From a virus, in IMG/VR virus record IMGVR_UViG_3300036804_000056, positions 1 through 32,597 of that record: a stretch of DNA of 32,597 bases; one strand, written 5' to 3'. The position numbers and the translations under genes were made by a program. Below are positions 1 through 5,823 of this stretch, in pieces. The notes beneath the pieces were generated by a model that was not told the origin of the DNA, ran no database searches, and saw only the letters and a list, made by a program, of their open reading frames with translations. The stretch's first letter is position 1. Each line of letters begins with the position of its first letter.

Positions 1-127
1 TCAGTCACCCGCGACAACCCCGGAATGGATTGGGGAGCGTTCGCTCGCCTACTTGACACATGGAAGCACCATGCTATGTTAAGCACGCAAACGGACAAGC
101 AAGACAGAGACGAAGGAGTAGAGAACA
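1..127. repeat. Left copy of 127-bp terminal inverted repeat
   Basis: Bases 1-127 are the exact reverse complement of 32471-32597; identity ends at base 128. The repeat holds an inward-facing promoter (53-80) and an AAGGAG ribosome binding site (113-118), so the first gene of each arm has the same leader. The length of exactly 127 equals a default maximum assembly k-mer, so the true repeat may continue outside the window. Confidence 0.97.
53..80 (+). promoter_or_regulatory. Sigma70-like promoter inside the left inverted repeat
   Basis: A perfect -35 TTGACA (53-58) is followed after 16 bases by TATGTT (75-80), close to the TATAAT consensus. It points right, into the early block starting at 132. 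The same promoter exists in the right repeat facing the other way. A transcript starting near 87 would carry the AAGGAG site at 113-118. Predicted from sequence only. Confidence 0.75.
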
Positions 128-131
128 AACT

Positions 132-338
132 ATGGCATGGAAACCGGAAGTGATCGCCGACTCAAGCGGCAAGTGGAACGGTAACGCGCTCCGCTTCGCC
201 ACGCGCGAGGAGGCGGAAGCCAACGCTCGCGACCTGGCGATGCGTTGGACGCTTGTTCGCGAGTTTCGCGCGACCGAGTGCGACGATCCCGTGAACTACC
301 GTTGGATCAACGGCAAGCTCGAGGCGGTGGCGTCGTGA
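132..338 (+). CDS. Small early protein, unknown function (68 aa)
   Basis: First gene of the rightward early block, just inside the left inverted repeat. ATG 132 is chosen because it lies downstream of the promoter -10 box and 13 bases after AAGGAG (113-118). An in-frame ATG at 60 lies upstream of the expected transcript start. The product begins MAWKPEVIADSSGKW and is rich in Trp, Arg and Glu, with no signal peptide or membrane segment. It resembles short phage proteins of unknown role; no family is recognised. Its stop overlaps the GTG start of the next gene (GTGA). Confidence 0.7.
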   Translation: MAWKPEVIADSSGKWNGNALRFATREEAEANARDLAMRWTLVREFRATECDDPVNYRWINGKLEAVAS

Positions 339-529
339 AGCTCGATCTCAACGCCGATGACGTCGCGATCATTCGCGACTGTCTCAATTCGAGGCTCACG
401 ACGCTCAACAACCTCGCGCTTCGCCCGCGAAGCAAGCGCGAGGCTCGAGCGGACTTGGGCGACCGGGCGAGCCGCGTCAACGCGGTGCTCGAGGCAATCA
501 AAGGGCAGACCGATGGCGAAACGGCGTAG
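335..529 (+). CDS. Small early protein, unknown function (64 aa)
   Basis: Starts at GTG 335, overlapping the previous stop codon in a GTGA junction, which suggests translational coupling. The product is mainly helical, starting with a Leu/Asp-rich stretch (LDLNADDVAIIRDCLNSRL) and then a basic segment. No domain is recognised. It overlaps the next gene by 17 bases. It probably belongs to the immediate-early set expressed from the end promoter. Confidence 0.6.
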   Translation: MKLDLNADDVAIIRDCLNSRLTTLNNLALRPRSKREARADLGDRASRVNAVLEAIKGQTDGETA

Positions 530-731
530 CGACTTCGACAATCCATTCGAGCTAACGCTCGCGGAAATGGAGGCGCACCAAGATTGGGCGCGCCGGAACT
601 ATGTCCCGTTGAGTGAAATCATCGGAGTCTGGCATCCGGTTGTTCAACTCGAGTGCGTAAAGATGAACTTCGAGACGGGCGCGTTCGATCCCGACAAGCG
701 GGACACGGACAAAGTTCGTCATAACATCTGA
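513..731 (+). CDS. Small early protein, unknown function (72 aa)
   Basis: ATG 513 starts inside the preceding gene in another frame. The product begins with a basic MAKRRSDF and has a mixed-charge body containing LAEMEAHQDWARRNYVPL, then a C-terminal tail rich in Asp and Arg. No family, signal peptide or membrane segment is seen. It is kept because it fills the gap between two overlapping genes and reads as a normal globular protein. Confidence 0.6.
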   Translation: MAKRRSDFDNPFELTLAEMEAHQDWARRNYVPLSEIIGVWHPVVQLECVKMNFETGAFDPDKRDTDKVRHNI

Positions 732-745
732 TACATGGAGACATT

Positions 746-1003
746 ATGATAGACTTGTTGCAAACTCCGCCAAATGAGCGGACGCTAGACGAGCTTTATG
801 CGTTCCTTTCGGTTGACGAGAACGGACTGCGCGGCCTTGTCGCGCATTTCCTGCCCGGCATTGGCGCGACGACATTCGTGACCGGCTCGCCGTTCGTGGT
901 CGAGGTGATGAAAAAACTTGTCCCCGAACTGGCCAAGAAAACTGGCAAGCGCATCGTGCTCTACAAGTTCTCGCGCGGCGAGGAGGTGGAGTCGTGGGCG
1001 TGA
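746..1003 (+). CDS. Small early protein, unknown function (85 aa)
   Basis: ATG 746 follows a GGAG-type site (about 736-739) at good distance and a 14-base gap after the previous gene. The product is globular: an acidic helical first half (TLDELYAFLSVDENGLRG) and a second half with a hydrophobic helix and a basic tail. No domain is recognised. Its end overlaps the HTH gene that starts at GTG 994. Confidence 0.65.
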   Translation: MIDLLQTPPNERTLDELYAFLSVDENGLRGLVAHFLPGIGATTFVTGSPFVVEVMKKLVPELAKKTGKRIVLYKFSRGEEVESWA

Positions 1004-1239
1004 GTCGCGGCGCGCTCAATCTCGAGAAGTCATACAACTTCGTCGAGAAGCGGCCCGTGATCGACGAGATGCGAACGCTTATCGATCACGCCAGCTACAG
1101 CGAGATCGCCAACGATACTCACGTGTCGAGGGCGACGCTGCGCAACTGGTTTTCCGGGAAAACGATCTCCCCGAAGACTCAAACCGTCAACAAAGTTTTG
1201 GCGCGCTACGGCAAGCGCCTTGGGATTGTGGATTTATGA
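994..1239 (+). CDS. Small helix-turn-helix DNA-binding protein (81 aa)
   Basis: GTG 994 sits 7 bases after AGGAGG (981-986); a second GTG at 1000 is less well spaced. Residues about 36-60 (SEIANDTHVSRATLRNWFSG) read as a helix-turn-helix of the Xre/homeodomain-like kind: an alanine in the first helix, the turn, then SRATLRNW as recognition helix. It probably controls early transcription. The stop overlaps the next gene in an ATGA junction. The exact family is not assigned. Confidence 0.7.
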   Translation: MGVSRGALNLEKSYNFVEKRPVIDEMRTLIDHASYSEIANDTHVSRATLRNWFSGKTISPKTQTVNKVLARYGKRLGIVDL

Positions 1240-1754
1240 CACTGAAAATCACCCTGACAATCGATCAGGAAAACGAGCAAGGCGTCGTCTTGATCGGGCT
1301 TCTGACCAAGGCGCTTGGGCGCGGCGAAGCCGGCGTGAGCGATCTGCGCATCGAACGCGACGAACTGGAAATCCCCGAAGCGAACGCGGAGTGGTTCAAG
1401 AAAGCGCGACTCACCGGCGTCTCGAAAGTCGCCCGCTTGGTCGCCAAGCGCGAGGTCGGGCCGCGCGTCAAGCGAGCGCGGCCAGAGACGAAGCGCGCGC
1501 CAGCGCCCGGCACGGGCGCGTTCCTCGGATTGCAGGTTGTCGCGCGCGGCGGCGACAACGCCAACGAGGCGTTGCGAGTTGAGTTCGTCAAGGCGGGCCT
1601 GTCGGACAACGGCGCGGGCGCGACGCTCTCGAAACTCGGCAAGCGCGGCTACGTGCGCAACGTCGGCCCCGGCGAATGGAAGCTCACGGCCAAGGGCGAG
1701 GCGGCTATTGCCGCCGAAAAAGAGGAGGTGAAATCAGATGGCGGCGCGGATTAA
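1236..1754 (+). CDS. Winged-helix-like protein of unknown function (172 aa)
   Basis: ATG 1236 overlaps the previous stop (ATGA). The N-terminal 60 residues are mixed beta/alpha. The middle is a basic linker rich in Arg, Pro and Ala. The last about 70 residues (ALRVEFVKAGLSDNGAG through GEWKLTAKGEAAI) resemble a winged-helix fold: two helices, then a beta hairpin ending in the typical 'LT.KG' seen in MarR/PadR-like proteins. A role in DNA binding is inferred. It overlaps the next gene by 17 bases. Confidence 0.6.
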   Translation: MTLKITLTIDQENEQGVVLIGLLTKALGRGEAGVSDLRIERDELEIPEANAEWFKKARLTGVSKVARLVAKREVGPRVKRARPETKRAPAPGTGAFLGLQVVARGGDNANEALRVEFVKAGLSDNGAGATLSKLGKRGYVRNVGPGEWKLTAKGEAAIAAEKEEVKSDGGAD

Positions 1755-2106
1755 GAACCACGCGATTGTCGAGGATCGAGCAGACCCGTGGATGACTCAG
1801 TTGCTTGTGCTCCTCGAGCCATTCCTCAAGTTGCGCGGGACGATGCCCGCTCGAGCGGTGCAAGCCTTCGTGCTGGTGGCGCAGCGAGAGGGCCGCACGG
1901 TCGGCGAACTGGCGAAGCTCGCCGGCTGCGCGCAATCGACCATGAGCCGCAACCTCCTCGACCTTGGCGACCATGACCGGCGCATGGGGCCTGGCGCGGG
2001 GCTTGTCGTCGGCAAGGTGAGCGTCGAGAACCGTCGCGAGCGCGTCTACAGCTTGAGCGGCAAGGGCCGCAAGCTCCTCGAGAAGCTACGGGAGCGCGCG
2101 AAATGA
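1738..2106 (+). CDS. MarR-like winged-helix regulator (122 aa)
   Basis: ATG 1738 follows a GAGGTGAAA site inside the previous gene. The product has the order of a MarR-family protein: a long first helix (residues 17-33), helices around GRTVGELAKLAGCAQSTMSRN (helix-turn-helix, about 53-73), and a wing ending VYSLSGKGRKLLEKLRE. MarR proteins are dimeric repressors that respond to small ligands; phage versions usually control early genes. It forms an ATGA junction with the next gene. Confidence 0.75.
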   Translation: MAARIKNHAIVEDRADPWMTQLLVLLEPFLKLRGTMPARAVQAFVLVAQREGRTVGELAKLAGCAQSTMSRNLLDLGDHDRRMGPGAGLVVGKVSVENRRERVYSLSGKGRKLLEKLRERAK

Positions 2107-2336
2107 GACGAGCCATAATCGCCTTGTGTGGCGTGTTGGCGTGCGCGCCGGCGCTCGCCGAGACGTTCGATGAATGCATGGCGGAAGCGCCGTACCGAGT
2201 GGCCGAAGCGCAGACCCCGCGCTATTGCCAGTGCGCGGTGAAGCATCCCAACGATTCGTCGGCATGCCTGCCCAAGCTCCCGCAATCGGGGCCGGGCTGG
2301 CATGTCGAGAACGGCGGAATCGTGCTCGACAAATGA
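2103..2336 (+). CDS. Small secreted cysteine-rich protein (77 aa)
   Basis: ATG 2103 overlaps the preceding stop (ATGA). The first 19 residues (MRRAIIALCGVLACAPALA) form a clear Sec signal peptide with an ALA cleavage site. The mature part is about 58 residues with four cysteines, including a CQC pair, so disulphides in the periplasm are likely. It could alter the envelope, for example in superinfection exclusion, but no family is recognised. It is the last gene before the hairpins at 2343-2424. Confidence 0.75.
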   Translation: MRRAIIALCGVLACAPALAETFDECMAEAPYRVAEAQTPRYCQCAVKHPNDSSACLPKLPQSGPGWHVENGGIVLDK

Positions 2337-2342
2337 AAAAAA

Positions 2343-2372
2343 CCGCCAGCGGGACAAGCCTTCCGCTGGCGG
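2343..2372 (-). terminator. Intrinsic terminator for leftward transcription
   Basis: Perfect 10-bp stem CCGCCAGCGG (2343-2352) / CCGCTGGCGG (2363-2372) with a 10-base loop. Seven A bases (2336-2342) flank it on the left, so on the minus strand the stem is followed by T7, a textbook intrinsic terminator. On the plus strand no T-run follows, so rightward termination here would be weaker. Confidence 0.7.
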
Positions 2373-2403
2373 CATAGATAGCCCAGACTAGGAGTAGTAG
2401 AAA

Positions 2404-2428
2404 CGCCGTCCCAAGGGGGCGGCGCTTT
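2404..2428 (+). terminator. Probable terminator between early and virion blocks
   Basis: A nine-pair stem CGCCGTCCC (2404-2412) / GGGGCGGCG (2416-2424), with one G-T pair and a 3-base loop, is followed by CTTT. The short T-run makes it a weaker terminator that probably permits partial read-through. The 115 bases from 2337 to 2451 hold these two hairpins and the ribosome binding site of the next gene; no clear promoter was seen. Confidence 0.5.
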
Positions 2429-2451
2429 CGCGTTTACCATGGAGGGTTGTG

Positions 2452-2718
2452 ATGGACAACGAGGAGTTGAAAACGCGGCTCGACGATATTTTGCAGCGAA
2501 TGCAAGCGATTGAGGCTGGCTTGCAACAGATGCGTGACGCCGAAATGCAGCGCGCCGAGCGCCGGGCGCAGCGCGCCGCTCAAATTCTCGACCTTGCCAT
2601 TGAGCATGAGATCACGCCAGAAACCGTGCTTCAAGGCTACCTCGCCGGCCGTTGGAAGCGCCGGCGCGGCGACATTTATCCGCCAGCGAGGGACGTGCGG
2701 AATGGCCAGAACGCCTAG
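2452..2718 (+). CDS. Putative small terminase subunit (88 aa)
   Basis: ATG 2452 lies 5 bases after GGAGGG (2441-2446); a GTG one codon upstream is too close to that site. Residues 1-50 form a strong coiled coil (ELKTRLDDILQRMQAIEAGL and following heptads), and the C-terminal end is basic (GRWKRRRGD). Position directly upstream of TerL, small size, coiled coil and basic tail fit a small terminase that recognises DNA and regulates TerL, but no typical N-terminal HTH is visible. It overlaps TerL by 17 bases. Confidence 0.5.
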   Translation: MDNEELKTRLDDILQRMQAIEAGLQQMRDAEMQRAERRAQRAAQILDLAIEHEITPETVLQGYLAGRWKRRRGDIYPPARDVRNGQNA

Positions 2719-4510
2719 CATCCGGCAAGGAATTTACGATCTTCTCAGCGCGGTCGAAATCGACACGAAAGAGGAGGGCCGCGCCCACGTGGACCCGTGG
2801 ATGAGTCAGCGCATGGTCATCGACGCGGTTGCGAAAGGCTTGCAAGAGGGCGTCCACGAATTTGTCGTCTTGAAGTGCCGCCAGGTGGCGATCACGACGG
2901 TTTGCAGCGTGATCGAACTCTTTTGGGCGCTGGCGAATCCTGGCGTGCAAGGCGCGATCATCGCCGACCGGACGGACAACCTCGAGCGCTTGCGGCGCAT
3001 CTTCGCCTCGCTCCTCGAGACGTTGCCGCCCGAGTGGCGCTCGCCCGATCATCGGCTAGTGTCCAACAATCGGACGGGGATGGCGTTCGCGAATCGCAGC
3101 GTGATTGACTTGCTGGCGGCGGCGAGCAATCCCGACTTGGGCGCGAGCCGCGCGCTCAACATGATGCACGCGACGGAGTGCGCACAATGGAAATCACTGG
3201 CGGGTGTCGAGTCGCTGAAAGCGTCGCTTGCGCGCTTAAATCCCACCCGATTGTATGTGTGGGAGTCGATAGCGAACGGATTCAATTGGTACTACAATTT
3301 CTGTCAGCAAGCCAAGCAAGACCGCCACATGCGGTTTATCTTCGTGGGCTTTTGGGCGAATCCGACCTATTCGATTCCGCGATCCGACCCGGACTACAAA
3401 GTTTATTGGGACGGGACGCTGCAAGACGAAGAAATCAAGCGAGCGCGCTTCGTCAAGCAGAACTACGGCGTCACCGTGACGCCCACGCAAATCGCATGGT
3501 GGCGACGCGAAAGCGAATTTCGCGCCCCCGAGTACATGGATAGGCATTTCCCGTGGACAGAGCGCGAATGCTTCATAGCCTCGGGGTCATCGTTCTTTCC
3601 GGCGGGACGGACGCTCGAGATCAACGAGAGCCTGACGGATGGACCGCTCTACAAGGGTTACAAGTACACTTTCGAGGAACAGTTTCTCGGCTCGAGGATA
3701 GTCCCGACGCAGGACCGGGACTCCGTGATGCTCCGCGTGTGGGAGCCGCCGGAGATCGGCCCAAACGCCGTGTACGTCATCGGCGGCGATCCGTCGGGGG
3801 GCGGCGGGGGCGAAGCTAACGATCACGCAATCAGCGTGTGGCGGTGCTACGCCGACCGGCTTGTCCAATGCGCCGAGTTCGCATCCAACAAGCCGCTCAC
3901 CTATCAGTTCTCATGGGTGCTCGCGCACCTCGCCGGATGCTACCGCGATCATCTCGCCAACATTGAGGTGAGCGGTGTGGGCGCGGCCGTGCTGCCCGAG
4001 GTGCGCAACCTCCGCCAGCTTGCCGAGCGCGGAATCCTTCAAGCCGACAATGACGCCGACAAGATCCTCGACATGATCGGGGCGGTGCGGTGGTTCCTCT
4101 ACAAGCGGGCCGACACGCTCGGCGGCGGCGGCAACGTGGTCGCCTGGAAAACGAACCAAGACAACAAGCATCAAGTCTACAGCGAGTTCCGCGATTCGAT
4201 GATGCTTCGTCGTGTTGAGATTCGATCCGTGCGCCTCATTCAGCAAATCCAAGCTATCGTCGAGGACGAAGGATGGATAGGCGCGGGGCCTGACACGGGC
4301 GAAAACGACGATCTCGTCTCGGCGGCGGTGCTCGCGCATCACACATGGGTTGAATGGCGGCGCAACGGTCTTGTGGCGCGCAACTTGACGTGGGACTCGG
4401 TCAAGGGGCAACGTCCGCCGCCGAATCCGGCGACCGTGCTTTCGTTCGCCTTCTCAGAGCACATTCGGAAGATCAATCAGAAGGCCAACACTCAGCGGCA
4501 GAGGTTTTGA
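2702..4510 (+). CDS. terL: Terminase large subunit
   Basis: A 602-residue packaging motor and nuclease that cuts concatemers and drives DNA into the procapsid. The ATPase part shows a Walker A-type segment at about 57-66 (LKCRQVAITT), a Walker B-like region ending in Glu near 159 (MMHATEC) and a coupling motif near 187-193 (WESIANG). The RNase H-like nuclease part shows Asp363 (GGDPSGGG), Glu422 (NIEVSGVG) and Asp537 (GENDDLVSA). The usual Walker A glycine is Ala here. ATG 2702 is the first start compatible with the upstream overlap. Length is normal for the family. Confidence 0.92.
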   Translation: MARTPSIRQGIYDLLSAVEIDTKEEGRAHVDPWMSQRMVIDAVAKGLQEGVHEFVVLKCRQVAITTVCSVIELFWALANPGVQGAIIADRTDNLERLRRIFASLLETLPPEWRSPDHRLVSNNRTGMAFANRSVIDLLAAASNPDLGASRALNMMHATECAQWKSLAGVESLKASLARLNPTRLYVWESIANGFNWYYNFCQQAKQDRHMRFIFVGFWANPTYSIPRSDPDYKVYWDGTLQDEEIKRARFVKQNYGVTVTPTQIAWWRRESEFRAPEYMDRHFPWTERECFIASGSSFFPAGRTLEINESLTDGPLYKGYKYTFEEQFLGSRIVPTQDRDSVMLRVWEPPEIGPNAVYVIGGDPSGGGGGEANDHAISVWRCYADRLVQCAEFASNKPLTYQFSWVLAHLAGCYRDHLANIEVSGVGAAVLPEVRNLRQLAERGILQADNDADKILDMIGAVRWFLYKRADTLGGGGNVVAWKTNQDNKHQVYSEFRDSMMLRRVEIRSVRLIQQIQAIVEDEGWIGAGPDTGENDDLVSAAVLAHHTWVEWRRNGLVARNLTWDSVKGQRPPPNPATVLSFAFSEHIRKINQKANTQRQRF

Positions 4511-4950
4511 TGGTCGATTCCCCATTCGCGCCGTTCATCCCATTCGATCATCCCGCCAACATGGCGAACGAGGATGGGACGTTGAAAATACGAACTGGCG
4601 TCGCCGAACTCGAGGCGATGCTGCGCGAAGATCCAAACGCTCATTTCTACCTGACACCGGATGGGCGGGTGGTCATACGACCGGAGATGACAAACATGGC
4701 AAGCCAAGCGGAAAAAACACAACCGGAAATGACATTCGGCGAGCGCGCCGTCGGGCTCACCTTCAACCCGAGCGGCGACCCCAAGGTGGCGAAGCTCAAA
4801 GAGCTATACGCCGAGATTATCGACATCTGTGATGAAAGCCGCCAAGCGCTCATGGGCGGCAGCGAGGCGCATCGGCTCTACGCCATCGCTATTACAGAGG
4901 CGCAAGGTGCGCAAATGTGGGCGGTCAAAGCGGCAACCTGGAAAGTGTGA
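4510..4950 (+). CDS. Acb2/Tad1 hairpin-domain-like protein, putative anti-CBASS sponge
   Basis: The 146-residue product starts at ATG 4510, touching the TerL stop. Residues about 80-146 carry a pattern I associate with the Acb2/Tad1 hairpin domain (DUF7681): FNPSGDPKVAKLKELYAEI, a short turn, then AIAITEAQGAQMWAVKAATW, predicting two antiparallel helices. Known Acb2 proteins are small hexamers that bind cyclic di- and trinucleotides and so blunt CBASS and related immunity. The N-terminal 75 residues are an extra segment of unknown role. The next gene is a Tad2-like protein, which supports an anti-defence role. The sponge activity is inference. Confidence 0.6.
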   Translation: MVDSPFAPFIPFDHPANMANEDGTLKIRTGVAELEAMLREDPNAHFYLTPDGRVVIRPEMTNMASQAEKTQPEMTFGERAVGLTFNPSGDPKVAKLKELYAEIIDICDESRQALMGGSEAHRLYAIAITEAQGAQMWAVKAATWKV

Positions 4951-4953
4951 ACC

Positions 4954-5184
4954 ATGCAAACCATTGGGTGGGCGGTCAAGGAATTGCTAGACGGCGGGCG
5001 CGTGCGGCGCGCGGGATGGAACGGCAAAGGCATGTGGCTGGCGTTGGAGCATCCCAAGCCCGAACCTGGGGCGCTCCGCTTGACGTTGCCCTACGTCTAC
5101 ATGTCCACGGCGCAGGGCGATCTTGTCCCGTGGACTTGTTCGCAGACCGATTTGCTGGCGACCGATTGGGAGGAGGCGGACTGA
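4954..5184 (+). CDS. tad2: Tad2-like (DUF2829) protein, putative anti-Thoeris sponge
   Basis: The 76-residue product matches the DUF2829 pattern from end to end: a short first helix, RVRRAGWNGKGMWLAL, then YVYMSTAQGDLVPWTCSQTD and LLATDWEE. Members of this family, including Tad2 of phage SPO1, form tetramers that trap the Thoeris signal (1''-3' gcADPR) and, in some cases, cyclic dinucleotides. The length is normal. It follows the Acb2-like gene by three bases in the same transcript, between terL and portal, so it is likely expressed with virion genes or by early read-through. Confidence 0.85.
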   Translation: MQTIGWAVKELLDGGRVRRAGWNGKGMWLALEHPKPEPGALRLTLPYVYMSTAQGDLVPWTCSQTDLLATDWEEAD

Positions 5185-5185
5185 C

Positions 5186-5662
5186 TTGCCTATCGCGCGT
5201 TCATACCAATGCCCTGAGTGCTTCCATCGAATCGAGGTTGTGCTCGCGGCGGACCAATGGGACGCGCCCCCTCCATCTTGCGACGTGTGCGATGCGCGCG
5301 AGATGGAGCAACAGTTTCGCCCGCCGGCCATCGGCGGGAGCGTGCGGGCGAAGGCGGCGAAGATCACTGAGGACATCATCGCCAACGATTACAACGTCGC
5401 CAACTTTCAATCCGACCGACGGCTCGGCGGCACGCCCAAGGTCCGCTACAAGGATCAAACCGGGACGCTCCCGGCCGCCGCCTGGCAAAACGCGCAAGCG
5501 ACGCTACAGCAAGCCGTGGACCTTGGCCGGGTGCACCGGCAGACCCGCTACGACTCGGGGCCGCAAGGCAACGGGCTCGACGTGTTGCAGGGCGCGCTCA
5601 AGAGCGGCGAGCAACCCGATCTGATAGCCGCCTCGAAACGGAAAGCGATTCGCGTATGGTGA
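5186..5662 (+). CDS. Zinc-ribbon phage protein next to portal (158 aa)
   Basis: TTG 5186 is chosen because GGGAGGAGG (5168-5176) lies 9 bases before it and no ATG or GTG fits. Residues 9-12 (CPEC) and 33-36 (CDVC) form a four-cysteine zinc ribbon. The rest is polar, with VRYKDQTGTLPAAAWQNAQ and a C-terminal segment rich in Gln and Gly. Similar FmdB-like zinc-ribbon proteins of unknown role often lie between terminase and portal genes. It ends inside the next small gene (ATGGTGA junction). Confidence 0.7.
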   Translation: MPIARSYQCPECFHRIEVVLAADQWDAPPPSCDVCDAREMEQQFRPPAIGGSVRAKAAKITEDIIANDYNVANFQSDRRLGGTPKVRYKDQTGTLPAAAWQNAQATLQQAVDLGRVHRQTRYDSGPQGNGLDVLQGALKSGEQPDLIAASKRKAIRVW

Positions 5663-5823
5663 CGATTCGCGCCTTGCTTTGGATGTTGGCGAGGCTTCGT
5701 TGCCGCTTGGGATGGTGCGGCGGCCATGTCGTGAGCGGGACGCATGACGGCGTGATCTGGATTGGGTGGCAGTGCGACGACTGCGGCATCGTCAAATATT
5801 ACGAGCCCTCCCGATGGCCCTGA
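5656..5823 (+). CDS. Small zinc-ribbon protein (55 aa)
   Basis: ATG 5656 overlaps the previous stop codon, and the gene ends inside the portal gene, so three reading frames are chained here. The product has Cys16, Cys21-Gly-Gly-His24 and a CDDC pair at 40-43, followed by GIVKYYEPSRWP, which reads as a compact zinc-binding module. Its translation may drive portal translation, since the portal ATG at 5814 has no good ribosome binding site. Function unknown. Confidence 0.7.
   Translation: MVTIRALLWMLARLRCRLGWCGGHVVSGTHDGVIWIGWQCDDCGIVKYYEPSRWP

Noticed and set aside
60-131. In-frame ATG at 60 extending the first left gene, mirrored at 32538 for the right gene, giving identical first residues
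   Set aside because: The start lies between the -35 and -10 boxes of the promoter, so it would not be in the transcript; ATG 132 and ATG 32469 follow a proper ribosome binding site.
1115-1125. Other CACGTG-centred sites (about 1118, 2786, 28117, 29155, 31967) as extra parS copies
   Set aside because: Only the six central bases match; flanks do not fit the parS consensus.
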